A DNA stretch of 33,363 nt, taken from positions 1 to 33,363 of the forward strand of contig WGCA01000061.1 of NCBI GenBank assembly GCA_015494065.1, given 5' to 3'. The notes under the pieces are model-generated. The model searched no databases. It had not been told where the DNA came from and saw nothing but the letters and a program-made list of their open reading frames with translations. The DNA comes from Thermodesulfobacteriaceae bacterium. GTDB taxonomy: Bacteria; Desulfobacterota; Thermodesulfobacteria; Thermodesulfobacteriales; Thermodesulfatatoraceae. The number at the start of each line of letters is the position of its first letter. Position 1 is the first letter of the stretch. Positions 1-8,173 of this stretch are shown here, piece after piece. Made by a program: the position numbers and the translations under genes.

Positions 1-10
1 AAAGAGCTAA

Positions 11-1198
11 TTATTCCTGCCGGGCGCTTAGGATGAAGACGGGATTTTCGGCTGAAAGGATGTGAGCGCGGTTGGGTAGTTCCTTGCCCCTGGCCCCCCA
101 CAAGGCTTCAAAATCGGTTTTAAAGCCCTTTCCCTTAAAAAAGCCCACCGCCTCGAGTAAGTGTTCCAGACATACGAAATGGGTGACGATCCTGGTGGTA
201 GTTTTTAGCTTTTCTAAGAAAAGTCTTTCCTCCGCCAGGATGGCCCTGAAACCACCCCCGATAAAGACCAGATCAGGTGAGGGTAGGCTCTTGAGAGCCT
301 CTTTGATGGGCTCCACAAGCAAAGAGACGTTGTCCAGTTTAAAACGGGCGATATTCCGGGCGCAAAGCTTTGCCCTCTGCGGGTCTTTTTCTACGAGATA
401 GGTCTGGCCCCGGTAACAAAGACCGGCCAGCTCAAGTCCCACAGCCCCACTTCCGGCGCCCAGGTCCCAGACCACTGCTTCTTTAAAAGGTTTGAGTTTG
501 GAGATGGCCACGGCCCGCAGGTAACTTTTGGTTATAAGGCCTTTTTCGTGAAAAAAGGCCTCTTCGGCAAGCCCAAACGCCAGGAGGCGTGGGCAAGCTG
601 GTTTCAACAAGACCATGACGTTTAAAGGAGAAAAGGCTTGCTTGCTCACTTCCTCTAAGTCCATTTCCCGTATTCTTTCCTCGGCAAGCCCCAGGTTTTC
701 GCAAACAAAGGCCCGGCCTGATATCCCTTTATTCAAGAGGTAGCTTGCGATGGCGGCGGGGGTGTTTTGGGGATCGGTAAAAAAGGCCACCTTTTCGTAC
801 GGGGAAATTTCCAGGTGGAGGTTTTGGGGTTTTCGGCCGTGGAGCGAGATAATGCGCGCGTCTTCCCAGGAGATCTTCAAACGGGCAAAGGCGAGCTGAA
901 AGGCCGTCGGGGCCGGGTAAAAGGCAAGCTTTTCCCGGGGGATGAATTCGAGAAGCTTTTTGCCTATGCCGAAGAAGAGAGGGTCACCACTTGCCAGCAG
1001 GGCCACCTCTTCGTCCTGATGAGTCTTTAAAAAATCTAAGACCTTAGCCAGGGGGGTTATTTTAATCTTGGGCCTGGAAAAATCAGGGAAGGCCGCCAGG
1101 TGTCTTTCTCCGCCCACCAAAAAATCCGCCCTTTCGATCAGGGCCAGGTGCGTAGGTGGGGTAAGGGGCCGGCTATGAAACCCTATCACATGGATCAT
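11..1198 (-). CDS. cbiET: Fused cobalt-precorrin-7 C5-methyltransferase / C15-methyltransferase (decarboxylating), CbiE-CbiT
   Basis: This SAM-dependent enzyme methylates C5 and C15 of the corrin ring and removes the C12 acetate carboxyl, late in anaerobic cobalamin synthesis. The N-terminal half is the CbiE tetrapyrrole methylase with the SGDPLFFGIG loop near residues 70-80. The C-terminal half is the CbiT methyltransferase with a WDLGAGSGAVG SAM loop near residues 244-254. The roughly 395-residue length fits the fused CobL-type form. I chose the ATG at 1198 (MIHVIGFH), which matches the family N-terminus and follows a GGTGAGG stretch; a start at 1228 would add ten unlikely residues. It overlaps the end of cbiD by 26 bases and is the last complete gene of a long minus-strand run. 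The product call is firm; the start is likely. Confidence 0.93.
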   Translation of the reverse strand: MIHVIGFHSRPLTPPTHLALIERADFLVGGERHLAAFPDFSRPKIKITPLAKVLDFLKTHQDEEVALLASGDPLFFGIGKKLLEFIPREKLAFYPAPTAFQLAFARLKISWEDARIISLHGRKPQNLHLEISPYEKVAFFTDPQNTPAAIASYLLNKGISGRAFVCENLGLAEERIREMDLEEVSKQAFSPLNVMVLLKPACPRLLAFGLAEEAFFHEKGLITKSYLRAVAISKLKPFKEAVVWDLGAGSGAVGLELAGLCYRGQTYLVEKDPQRAKLCARNIARFKLDNVSLLVEPIKEALKSLPSPDLVFIGGGFRAILAEERLFLEKLKTTTRIVTHFVCLEHLLEAVGFFKGKGFKTDFEALWGARGKELPNRAHILSAENPVFILSARQE

Positions 1199-2291
1199 AT
1201 TCCGCCTCACCTGCCACGGTGCCGTCAAAATCTAGAAGGAGGGTCTTTACCTTAAGTGGCCCTCCGGCCATGAGGCTTGCCCTTTCAGCCGCCACCAAAC
1301 AAAGTCTTTGGGCCAATGAAAAGGCCTGTTTTTCGTCCTCATTCTTTAAGATTTCCCAGAAATGTCGAGCCGTGTTGGCCTTTTTGAGTTTAGGCCAGAG
1401 GGTCTCACCAACTCCTGTTTCCTTAACCAACTGGAAGAGATAATCCAGGGGCACTTCGCCGTACTTGGCGTGGGTATTGCGCAAACCCTTGGCTACCTTG
1501 GCCAGTTTGCCGATCATGAGGGCCAAAACCACCCGCACAAACCCGTTTCTTCGGGCCGAACGCAGGCCAAACCCTACGAAATCCCCGATCTGTACGAAGG
1601 CTTCCTCCGGCCAAGAGCCAAATATCTTCTGACAGAAGGCCTCAGACCGGCCTCCCGTGGTCAGCACCACTTCCTTAAGACCCAGGGCCCGGGCCACGTG
1701 AAAGGCCTTGACAATGGAGGCCTTGTAAGCCGCGGTGGAAAACGGAATAACCACCCCTTTAGTCCCCAGGATGGAAAGCCCTCCTTTTATGCCCAAACGG
1801 GGATTCAGGGTATATCTAGCCAGCTCCTCTCCGCCGGGGACAGAGACCGTGACCTTCACCTTGCTTTTTAAAAAATCAGGCCCCAAGATCTCCTTGATCA
1901 CGTTCTTCATCATGCGCCTGGGCACCGGGGTAATGGCCGGCTCTCCCAGAGGAAGCCCCAACCCGGGTTTGGTGACGATACCAACCCCTTCTCCGGCCAC
2001 AAAGATCACTTCGCCGTGGCCAGGAAGGACCTCTGCTTCCACCACGATTTCCGCCCCGTTGGTAACGTCCGGGTCATCCCCAGCGTCTTTGATGACCGAG
2101 GCCATGGCCTTGTGGCCGTTCGCGGCAAGAGAAGAAAGGCTAAATTCGGCCTCCAGGCCTATAGGGAGCCGAATTTTTACTTTTGCAGGAAAATTTCCCT
2201 TTAAGGCCAGGAGCGCGGCTTTTAGGGCAGCGGTAGCGCAGGCCCCGGTCGTATAACCGAGGCGGCCCTTAAGGTGGCGTGGTAGACGCAT
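1173..2291 (-). CDS. cbiD: Cobalt-precorrin-5B C1-methyltransferase CbiD
   Basis: CbiD transfers a methyl group to C1 of the corrin ring in the oxygen-independent cobalamin pathway. The N-terminal GYTTGACATAALKAAL segment (about residues 12-27) is the family hallmark, and Gly-rich TKPGLGLPLGEPAI and TKGVVIPFSTAAYKAS segments follow the usual order. The length (372 residues) is normal. Its ATG lies inside the end of cbiC (23-base overlap), and cbiET starts before its stop, so the three genes look translationally coupled. The last roughly 20 residues, which overlap cbiET, are not typical of the family and may be a lineage-specific tail. CbiD is diagnostic of the anaerobic, early-cobalt route; the aerobic pathway uses CobF instead. 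Confidence 0.95.
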   Translation of the reverse strand: MRLPRHLKGRLGYTTGACATAALKAALLALKGNFPAKVKIRLPIGLEAEFSLSSLAANGHKAMASVIKDAGDDPDVTNGAEIVVEAEVLPGHGEVIFVAGEGVGIVTKPGLGLPLGEPAITPVPRRMMKNVIKEILGPDFLKSKVKVTVSVPGGEELARYTLNPRLGIKGGLSILGTKGVVIPFSTAAYKASIVKAFHVARALGLKEVVLTTGGRSEAFCQKIFGSWPEEAFVQIGDFVGFGLRSARRNGFVRVVLALMIGKLAKVAKGLRNTHAKYGEVPLDYLFQLVKETGVGETLWPKLKKANTARHFWEILKNEDEKQAFSLAQRLCLVAAERASLMAGGPLKVKTLLLDFDGTVAGEAEYDPCDRVS

Positions 2292-2913
2292 CTTCGTAGG
2301 CAGCCAGGCCCAAAAGGGCGTTTACCAGGGCGGCGGCGACTGGAGAGCCTCCCCTGGTGCCCCGCAGCGTGATAAAGGGGCTTTTTTTTCGGGTCAGCTC
2401 TTCTTTAACTTCTGCGGCCCCCACCAGCCCCACTGGTACTCCGATGACCAGGGCCGGGGGGTTTGGCCTCTCCATAGCCTCAAGTAAAGGGAGAAGGGCC
2501 GTAGGGGCGTTTCCCACCACGCAGATTTTGGGGCCGGGAAACGTGAGGGCCTTTTCCATGGCCACGAAGGCCCGGGTGAGCCCCTTGCGGTAGGCCTTAA
2601 GACGCACCTCTTCTTCCCCGATGAAACAAAAGACCTTCCCCCCGAAACGGGCAAGGAGGCTTTGCCTTATCCCTGCCGCTACCATCTTTACGTCGCAAAA
2701 GATGTTGGCCCCAGCCTTTAAGGCGGAAACCCCGGCCTTTACCGCCTGGGGGTGGAAGACGAGGTCCCGGGCGATAGAAAAATCCCCGGTGGCATGCACC
2801 ACCCGTTTTACCAGGGGAAGAGTCTCTTCAGGAAAAGAAAGGCCCTCCCTCGCAAAGGCCTCATCTATCAGGCGAAAACTCTCTTTTTCGATCGCTAAAG
2901 GGTCAAGGATCAT
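2269..2913 (-). CDS. cbiC: Cobalt-precorrin-8 methylmutase CbiC
   Basis: CbiC moves a methyl group from C11 to C12 of the corrin ring, giving cobyrinate. Supporting segments are VKRVVHATGDFSIARDL near residues 35-51 with the catalytic His, the ANIFCDVKMVAAGI stretch, VVGNAPTALL, and the C-terminal RGTRGGSPVAAALVNALL. At 214 residues it is normal length. The ATG overlaps the stop of the upstream hydrolase gene in an ATGA, and its own end overlaps cbiD, so translation is probably coupled. No cobalamin riboswitch precedes it, since there is no room between genes. The call is firm. Confidence 0.95.
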   Translation of the reverse strand: MILDPLAIEKESFRLIDEAFAREGLSFPEETLPLVKRVVHATGDFSIARDLVFHPQAVKAGVSALKAGANIFCDVKMVAAGIRQSLLARFGGKVFCFIGEEEVRLKAYRKGLTRAFVAMEKALTFPGPKICVVGNAPTALLPLLEAMERPNPPALVIGVPVGLVGAAEVKEELTRKKSPFITLRGTRGGSPVAAALVNALLGLAAYEDASTTPP

Positions 2914-3959
2914 GCTTCCAGTTCAGGCCAGAATTTGCCAAGTACGGTTTTGACTCGGGTAAGTACGTCAAGGGGTTTTTCTTCTTCCTCGAATTCTTCA
3001 AGCTTATCGGTTGGGATGATGGAACGACCAACGAGCTCAAAGATTACCGCCGCCACACAGTCTGAAAGCCCCTGCAGACTATAGCCCCCTTCCAGGGTCA
3101 AGAGGATCATTCCCTGACAACACTCCGCCGCGAGCTGCTTCACCACCCGGACAAGATAGGCCACCCCGATAGGGGTCACCAGCATGCCCCCTAAAGGGTC
3201 TCCGAAATAGATGTCAAAGCCTGCGGAGATGAGTATCACCTCCGGCTGATAGGCCCGGGCAATGGGTACCAATACCTTCTTAAAGACGGTGGCGTATTCC
3301 AGGTCCCCACAGCCTGCCGGAAGGGGTACGTTTACCGTATAGCCTGTCCCTGGACCTTCTCCGATTTCTTCCACCCGGCCGGTGCCGGGGTAATAAGGGA
3401 ACTGGTGGGTAGAGAAATAAAGGACCTCAGCGCTGTCATAAAAAGACCACTGGGTGCCGTTTCCGTGGTGGAGGTCCCAATCTATAATCAAGATCTTTTT
3501 CAGCCCCAGCTTTTTTAGAGCGTAATGGGCTGCCAGGGCGATGTTGTTGAAGAGACAAAACCCCATGGCCCGGTCTCTTTCGGCGTGGTGGCCCGGAGGG
3601 CGCACTAGGCAGAAGACGTCGCTCACCTCTCCTTTGAAGATGGCATCCAGGGCGACGAACTGGGCCCCCACGGCTTTAACGGCGGCTTCGTAAGAGTCCG
3701 GACAGGTGGCGGTGTCAGGATCAAGCTGCACCCGGGCCTGCCCCGCCGTCTGTTGGATGGTTTTTACATATTCCGGGCTATGGTTCCAACAGAGTTCTTC
3801 AAAGGTGGCTTCCCGGGGTTTGAATACCTTTATAAAATCCGCCAGATCCGGTTTAGAAAGACGTTCATAAATTTTGATCAGCCTTTCCGGTCTTTCCGGA
3901 TGATAGTCTCCGGGGTCGTGTTTTAGGAAAATTTCGTCCTTTACCACCGCGATGTTCAT
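2910..3959 (-). CDS. Histone-deacetylase-superfamily zinc hydrolase (AcuC-like)
   Basis: This is a predicted cytoplasmic zinc-dependent amidohydrolase of the arginase/deacetylase fold. Bacterial relatives include AcuC, acetylpolyamine amidohydrolases and lysine deacylases. The active site looks complete: RPPGHHAERDRAMGF around residues 120-134 gives the His-His pair, DWDLHHGNGT (160-169) gives zinc ligands Asp162 and His164, SAGFD gives Asp249, and LEGGYS carries the transition-state Tyr. The 349-residue length is typical. A purine-rich GGGGGAG stretch precedes the ATG. It sits 11 bases after marC and overlaps cbiC by four bases. The substrate cannot be read from sequence, and acetoin genes are not nearby, so I give no symbol. 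Confidence 0.9.
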   Translation of the reverse strand: MNIAVVKDEIFLKHDPGDYHPERPERLIKIYERLSKPDLADFIKVFKPREATFEELCWNHSPEYVKTIQQTAGQARVQLDPDTATCPDSYEAAVKAVGAQFVALDAIFKGEVSDVFCLVRPPGHHAERDRAMGFCLFNNIALAAHYALKKLGLKKILIIDWDLHHGNGTQWSFYDSAEVLYFSTHQFPYYPGTGRVEEIGEGPGTGYTVNVPLPAGCGDLEYATVFKKVLVPIARAYQPEVILISAGFDIYFGDPLGGMLVTPIGVAYLVRVVKQLAAECCQGMILLTLEGGYSLQGLSDCVAAVIFELVGRSIIPTDKLEEFEEEEKPLDVLTRVKTVLGKFWPELEA

Positions 3960-3970
3960 GGCTCCCCCTT

Positions 3971-4609
3971 CTAACCCAGCCAGCCTGGAAAGAGTTCTGC
4001 CAGGCCTCTTGCCATATATTCAACGGAAATGACGGCCAAAATCAAGCCCGTAAGGCGCACAAAAAGATTGGTCCCGGTCTGGCCGAGGAGTCTGGCCAGG
4101 CGGGCGGCGTGGGCAAAGATGAGAAAGGTAAGCCCGGCTACCAAGAGAGCCGCCAGGACCACTTTTAGGCGCAGATCCCACTGTGGAACCCCTCCGGTAA
4201 GGACCAATACCGTGGTAATGGCCCCGGGACCTGCCAGGATAGGCACTCCTAGGGGCACCACCGCGATGTCTTCTTTAAGACGACTTTCCTCTTCCTCCTC
4301 AGGCAGACTCTTGGTGGCCCGTGGCTGGGCCTGGATCATCTGAAGCGCTATCAAGAGGAGGATCAAGCCCCCGGCTACCCTGAAAGAGGCCACGGAAATA
4401 TCGAAATAAAGGAGGATCCTGTCTCCCAGGAGCGAAAAGGCCGAAAGCACCGCCGCGGCCACTATGGAGGCCTTAAGCGCCAAAAGGCGCCTCTTTCTTT
4501 CCGAAAGTCCCTCTGTCAGCCCCAGAAAGAGGGGGATACAGCCGATGGGGTCCACTATGATAAAAAGGGGCACGAAGATGTTCAAAAAGTCTTTCAAAAG
4601 GCTATCCAT
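3971..4609 (-). CDS. MarC family (UPF0056) integral membrane protein
   Basis: This is a small polytopic inner-membrane protein of unknown transport function. Recognisable family segments are FIIVDPIGCIPLFLGLT near residues 16-32, the first-helix motif, and VPLGVPILAGPGAITTVLVL near residues 117-136. About six hydrophobic helices alternate with short charged loops, including an acidic EEEEE-type loop in the middle. The 212-residue length is normal. The name MarC comes from a discarded link with multiple antibiotic resistance, so no resistance role should be inferred. It overlaps the upstream UPF0104 gene by eight bases, and no clear ribosome binding site is visible, which suggests coupled translation. 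Confidence 0.9.
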   Translation of the reverse strand: MDSLLKDFLNIFVPLFIIVDPIGCIPLFLGLTEGLSERKRRLLALKASIVAAAVLSAFSLLGDRILLYFDISVASFRVAGGLILLLIALQMIQAQPRATKSLPEEEEESRLKEDIAVVPLGVPILAGPGAITTVLVLTGGVPQWDLRLKVVLAALLVAGLTFLIFAHAARLARLLGQTGTNLFVRLTGLILAVISVEYMARGLAELFPGWLG

Positions 4610-5516
4610 TTTGAGAACCTTTAAGCCCCCTGGGCCCGGTCAAATAGAGTATACCGCCGATAATCCCCCCAAGGAGCATGACCCCGTATATAAGAAAACC
4701 TAAGGCGATACCCAGCTCCTTGGGATAGCCCAAAAGTTGCAGAAAATAAGAGAGTGTACCCTCTCTTATTCCAAACCCCCCCAGGCTAACCGGCAGGCTG
4801 GCCAAAATACCCATAAGGGGGATGATCAAAAAATACTTGGGCCAAGCGAGGGAAAGCCCCAGGCTAAGGCCCAAAAAGTACACGTGGACGTTGTAAAACG
4901 CCTGGACCAAAAGGCCCAGGATAAAGAGTTTGGCAAAATTGGCCGGTGGGGCCACGGCGGTGAGGGTTTGGAAGAGCTCGTGTCCGATCTTCTCCCTAAG
5001 CGTCCGGGAAAACAAAACCACCACCAGTACCGCTGCCAGGATGGCCATCGAAAGAAAAAGGAGTCCTCTTTGGGCCAGGGGAGGTAAAAACGCCCCTTCC
5101 AAAGGCAAAAAAACGATCAGCAAAAAAAGCGCCCCCAGGAGCCCAAACCCCCGGTCGTAAAGCACGCTAAAGGAAGCCACGCTTTTGGCAGCCCCTTCTT
5201 TTACCAGGTAAAAGACCCGGACGATGTCTCCCCCAAGAAGCCCGGGTAAGAAAGTGTTGAAATAGACCCCGATAAAATAAACCCGCACGAAAAAGAGGTA
5301 ATTTTTTTTAAAACCCAAGATTTCGGCAATTTTATACCAGCGATAAGTGCTTAAGAGTTGAAAAGCAAAAAAGAAAAGGATCGCAAGCAAAAACCAGGAA
5401 GGTTTTATTTGTTTGAAACTTTGCCACAGGAGCCGGAAATCCGTGTGGCGGAAGAGATAAAAGAGCAGGCCAGCACTGACCGCCAGTTTTAAAAAGAAAG
5501 AAAGGGTCTTTTTCAC
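4602..5516 (-). CDS. UPF0104 / lysylphosphatidylglycerol-synthase-type transmembrane protein
   Basis: This polytopic membrane protein has about eight hydrophobic segments, starting with SAGLLFYLFRHTDF and including the family-typical FNTFLPGLLGGDIVRVFYL near residues 90-108 and SLGGFGIREGTLSYFL near the C-terminus. The family is related to the membrane half of MprF and to AglD-like proteins; members are suspected of handling lipid-linked substrates, but this one has no catalytic soluble domain. The GTG start shares a GTGA overlap with the preceding glycosyltransferase stop. The pairing suggests lipid-linked sugar transfer or flipping, which is inference. Length 304 residues is normal. Confidence 0.87.
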   Translation of the reverse strand: MKKTLSFFLKLAVSAGLLFYLFRHTDFRLLWQSFKQIKPSWFLLAILFFFAFQLLSTYRWYKIAEILGFKKNYLFFVRVYFIGVYFNTFLPGLLGGDIVRVFYLVKEGAAKSVASFSVLYDRGFGLLGALFLLIVFLPLEGAFLPPLAQRGLLFLSMAILAAVLVVVLFSRTLREKIGHELFQTLTAVAPPANFAKLFILGLLVQAFYNVHVYFLGLSLGLSLAWPKYFLIIPLMGILASLPVSLGGFGIREGTLSYFLQLLGYPKELGIALGFLIYGVMLLGGIIGGILYLTGPRGLKGSQNG

Positions 5517-6460
5517 TCAACAACCTCTCGCACGGCGTAAATACGTTTGCCAGAAGATTCGTAATAGGTACGGATCAAGAGCTCGGCAAGCAAGCCGGTC
5601 CCCAAAAGATTGATACCGGCTAGGATAAGGAGGACCCCTAGAATTAAGAGGGGCCGGTGGCCAATTTTTTGGTGCAAAAAAAGTTTAAGATATGTCAGGT
5701 AACACTCAATAAGAAAACCGAGGAAAAAGAGTATCCCCCCGGTAAGACCAAAAATGTGAAGGGGTTTGGTGGCGAACTTGCGGAAGAAAAACATCAGTAA
5801 GAGGTCAAGCAGGACCCGGTAAGTCCTTGAGAAACCATATTTACTGCGGCCGAAACGGCGAGGATGGTGGCGGACCTCTACTTCGGTCACTCGGGCCCCG
5901 GAAAGGTTGACCAGGGCGGGAATAAAACGGTGTAATTCTCCATAGATGATGAGCCCCTTGATGACCTCGGCCCGGTAGGCCTTTAAGCTGCAACCGTAAT
6001 CGTGGAGTTTAACCTTGGTAATGCGGGAAATGAGGGCGTTGGCCAGAAGGGATGGCAGCCTGCGGGACCAGAAAGGGTCCTTCCGGTCCTTGCGCCAGCC
6101 GGAAACCACGTCAAAACCTTCTTTGATTTTTTCAAGTAAGAGCGGAATATCAGCCGGGTCGTTCTGGAGGTCTCCGTCCATGGTCACGATGACTTCTCCG
6201 GAGGCGTGGTCGATGCCTGCGGTAAAAGCGGCGCTCTGGCCAAAATTCCGCCGTAACACCACGATCTTGAGCCAGGGATAGATAGATTTTAGTTCTTTAA
6301 GCCGCGCAAGGGTCCCGTCGGTAGAACCGTCATCCACGATTATTACCTCAAAGGGTTTCCCGAGGGCGGTAAGGGTTTTAGAAAGCCCCTCCAGCAGGGG
6401 AGGAATATTTTCCTCTTCGTTGTGGACAGGAATGACTACGGAAAGATAAGGCTTGGTCAT
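5513..6460 (-). CDS. Family 2 glycosyltransferase with C-terminal membrane helices (ArnC/GtrB-like)
   Basis: The enzyme is predicted to move a sugar from a nucleotide donor to a polyprenyl-phosphate carrier at the cytoplasmic membrane face. The N-terminal GT-A domain shows SVVIPVHNEEENI (residues 7-19), VDDGSTDGT, and the metal-binding MDGDLQNDP. The mid-domain HHPRRFGRSKYGF segment is typical of dolichol-phosphate-mannose-synthase-like enzymes. Two hydrophobic spans follow after residue 235 (GLTGGILFFLGFLIE and LLILGVLLILAGINLLGTG). It overlaps htrA (ATGA) and the UPF0104 gene by four bases each. The sugar is not determined; undecaprenyl-phosphate aminoarabinose or glucose transferases are alternatives. 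Confidence 0.9.
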   Translation of the reverse strand: MTKPYLSVVIPVHNEEENIPPLLEGLSKTLTALGKPFEVIIVDDGSTDGTLARLKELKSIYPWLKIVVLRRNFGQSAAFTAGIDHASGEVIVTMDGDLQNDPADIPLLLEKIKEGFDVVSGWRKDRKDPFWSRRLPSLLANALISRITKVKLHDYGCSLKAYRAEVIKGLIIYGELHRFIPALVNLSGARVTEVEVRHHPRRFGRSKYGFSRTYRVLLDLLLMFFFRKFATKPLHIFGLTGGILFFLGFLIECYLTYLKLFLHQKIGHRPLLILGVLLILAGINLLGTGLLAELLIRTYYESSGKRIYAVREVVE

Positions 6461-7530
6461 GGGGCACTAAAATTGATGGGGTTTAAGCGTCCTAAGGTCA
6501 GCGAGAGGGTAAGCTTTTGGCCCTGACGAAGGATCTTGAGGGTAATTTTGTCCCCGGGCCGGTGGCGGGTGAGTTCCTGCACAATATCAAGGACCCGCCT
6601 CACAGGTCTTTTCTCGATGCCTACGATGACGTCTCCCCCCAAGATGATCTTTTCCTCCCCCAGAAGGATTATTTTGTCTCCCCCTCTAATCCCGGCTTTG
6701 GCGGCGGGGGAGCCAGGAATTACGGTCTGGACCAGCACCCCTTCCTCTGGTTTTATGCCAAAAAGGGTCACCAGCCGCGGAGTGATGTCTATGCCCCTTA
6801 TCCCCACAAAGGGTCTTACGGCGTAACCTTTGGTGATGAGTTGGGGAATAATCCGGGTGGCCACCTCCGCGGGGATGGCAAAGCCGATATTTTCCGCGTT
6901 CGGCTTGAGGATGGCGGTGATGATCCCCACTACCTGGCCTTGGGAATCAAGTAACGGCCCCCCGGAATTGCCCGGATTAATGGCGGCGTCTGTCTGGATG
7001 ATATTGTGTGAGAGCTCAAGGGTGGGGCTTGGCAGACTCCGGTTAAGGGCGCTTACCACCCCCACCGTCAGGGTGTTGTCCAGGCCAAAAGGGTTGCCGA
7101 TGGCGAGCACTTTCTGGCCGATTTTCAGGTGCCGGCTCTCCCCAAAAGTCAATTTGGCCGTGGGGGCCTCGGGTTTAATCTTTAAGACCGCCAGATCCGT
7201 AGGGGGGTCCGTCCCCAGGACCTGCGCCTCATACCGTTTGCCCTGCCAGTCGCTCACCAAGATATGGTAGGCATCTTTTACAATGTGGTAGTTGGTGACG
7301 ATGTGTCCGTCGGCCGAAATAAAAAAGCCAGAACCCACGGCCCTTTCGGGGACGGGTATCTTGGGGGAAGTAGGTTTTTTAAGGCATTCGATATGGACCA
7401 CCGCCTTTTGGGCCTTCTGGTAGATGAGGATATTATTTTCCTCAAAAGGGGTCAGGGCTAGGGCCGCGTTGGCCCAAACCAGTAGCAAAAAAACCTTAAG
7501 CAAGTTTTTCTTCAACTTTTGCCAGCACAA
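6457..7530 (-). CDS. Periplasmic HtrA/Deg-family serine protease with one PDZ domain
   Basis: This is an exported trypsin-fold protease for quality control of envelope proteins. A signal peptide covers about residues 1-26 (KKNLL start, hydrophobic core, ANAALA cleavage region). The triad is His82 in NYHIV, Asp112 in PTDLAVLKI, and Ser189 in NPGNSGGPLL. One PDZ domain spans about residues 245-350; many DegP proteins have two, so this resembles DegS-like or short HtrA proteins, although the N-terminus looks cleavable rather than a long anchor. The start is TTG, backed by a strong GAGGAG nine bases upstream, inside the end of cmk (35-base overlap). It overlaps the following glycosyltransferase gene by four bases. 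Confidence 0.92.
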   Translation of the reverse strand: MCWQKLKKNLLKVFLLLVWANAALALTPFEENNILIYQKAQKAVVHIECLKKPTSPKIPVPERAVGSGFFISADGHIVTNYHIVKDAYHILVSDWQGKRYEAQVLGTDPPTDLAVLKIKPEAPTAKLTFGESRHLKIGQKVLAIGNPFGLDNTLTVGVVSALNRSLPSPTLELSHNIIQTDAAINPGNSGGPLLDSQGQVVGIITAILKPNAENIGFAIPAEVATRIIPQLITKGYAVRPFVGIRGIDITPRLVTLFGIKPEEGVLVQTVIPGSPAAKAGIRGGDKIILLGEEKIILGGDVIVGIEKRPVRRVLDIVQELTRHRPGDKITLKILRQGQKLTLSLTLGRLNPINFSAP

Positions 7531-8173
7531 GGCGCAAAACCTCCTCTATATTGAGAGTGGAAGTATCTATGATGATCGCCCCTGGCGGGACCATTAAAGG
7601 GGCTATGGGACGCTCACGATCCTGCCGGTCGCGCTCGATAATTTCTGCCAGCACCTTTTGAAAATCAGGGGCAAGCCCCCGTTTTTTGAGTTCTTCAAAG
7701 CGGCGCCTAGCGCGCACCTCAGGGGAAGCCGTAAGGAAAAATTTGACGTCCGCCTGGGGAAAGACCACGCTTCCCATATCCCGGCCTTCAGCCACCACGC
7801 CACCTCTGGCCCCGAGGGCCCTCTGTTTGTCAACCAGGATCCGTCGCACCCCGGCTACCTTGGCCACCTGGGAAGAGAGGCGGTCTATCTCAGGGGTCCT
7901 GATGGCTTCACTTACGTCTTCTCCGTTAAGAAATACCCTCACCCTGTCCTTTCCGGGGACGAGTTCAATGGCTGCCTTTTCGGCCAGGAGACAGAGGTCT
8001 TCTTCCTTTTCGGGTGATACGCCGGCCCGTTTGGCCGCCAGGGCCACGGCCCGATACATGGCCCCGGTGTCCAAGTACAGATACCCTAGTTCTTCGGCCA
8101 GCCTTTTGGCCACCGTGCTTTTGCCAGCACCGGCGGGGCCATCCATGGTGATGACCAGTTTTCTAGAGGCCAC
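7496..8173 (-). CDS. cmk: Cytidylate kinase
   Basis: This enzyme phosphorylates CMP and dCMP with ATP, feeding RNA, DNA and CDP-lipid synthesis. The P-loop DGPAGAGKST is at residues 11-20, LGYLYLDTGAMYRA follows near residues 30-43, and VVAEGRDMGSVVFP plus the RRRFEELKKRG lid region appear in order. Length 225 residues is standard. The start is GTG at 8173, preceded by GGGAGG about seven bases upstream and lying just inside the end of hisC (11-base overlap). The hisC-cmk pairing is probably one of convenience within the long transcript. Confidence 0.96.
   Translation of the reverse strand: MASRKLVITMDGPAGAGKSTVAKRLAEELGYLYLDTGAMYRAVALAAKRAGVSPEKEEDLCLLAEKAAIELVPGKDRVRVFLNGEDVSEAIRTPEIDRLSSQVAKVAGVRRILVDKQRALGARGGVVAEGRDMGSVVFPQADVKFFLTASPEVRARRRFEELKKRGLAPDFQKVLAEIIERDRQDRERPIAPLMVPPGAIIIDTSTLNIEEVLRLVLAKVEEKLA
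7541..7546 (-). promoter_or_regulatory. Strong ribosome binding site supporting the TTG start of the HtrA gene
   Basis: On the minus strand GAGGAGG ends nine bases before TTG 7530. This decides the start: no ATG precedes the signal peptide, and the site lies within the cmk coding region. Confidence 0.7.

Noticed and set aside
1362-1871. Plus-strand frame opposite cbiD (169 codons)
   Set aside because: Overlaps a complete conserved gene and has no independent evidence.
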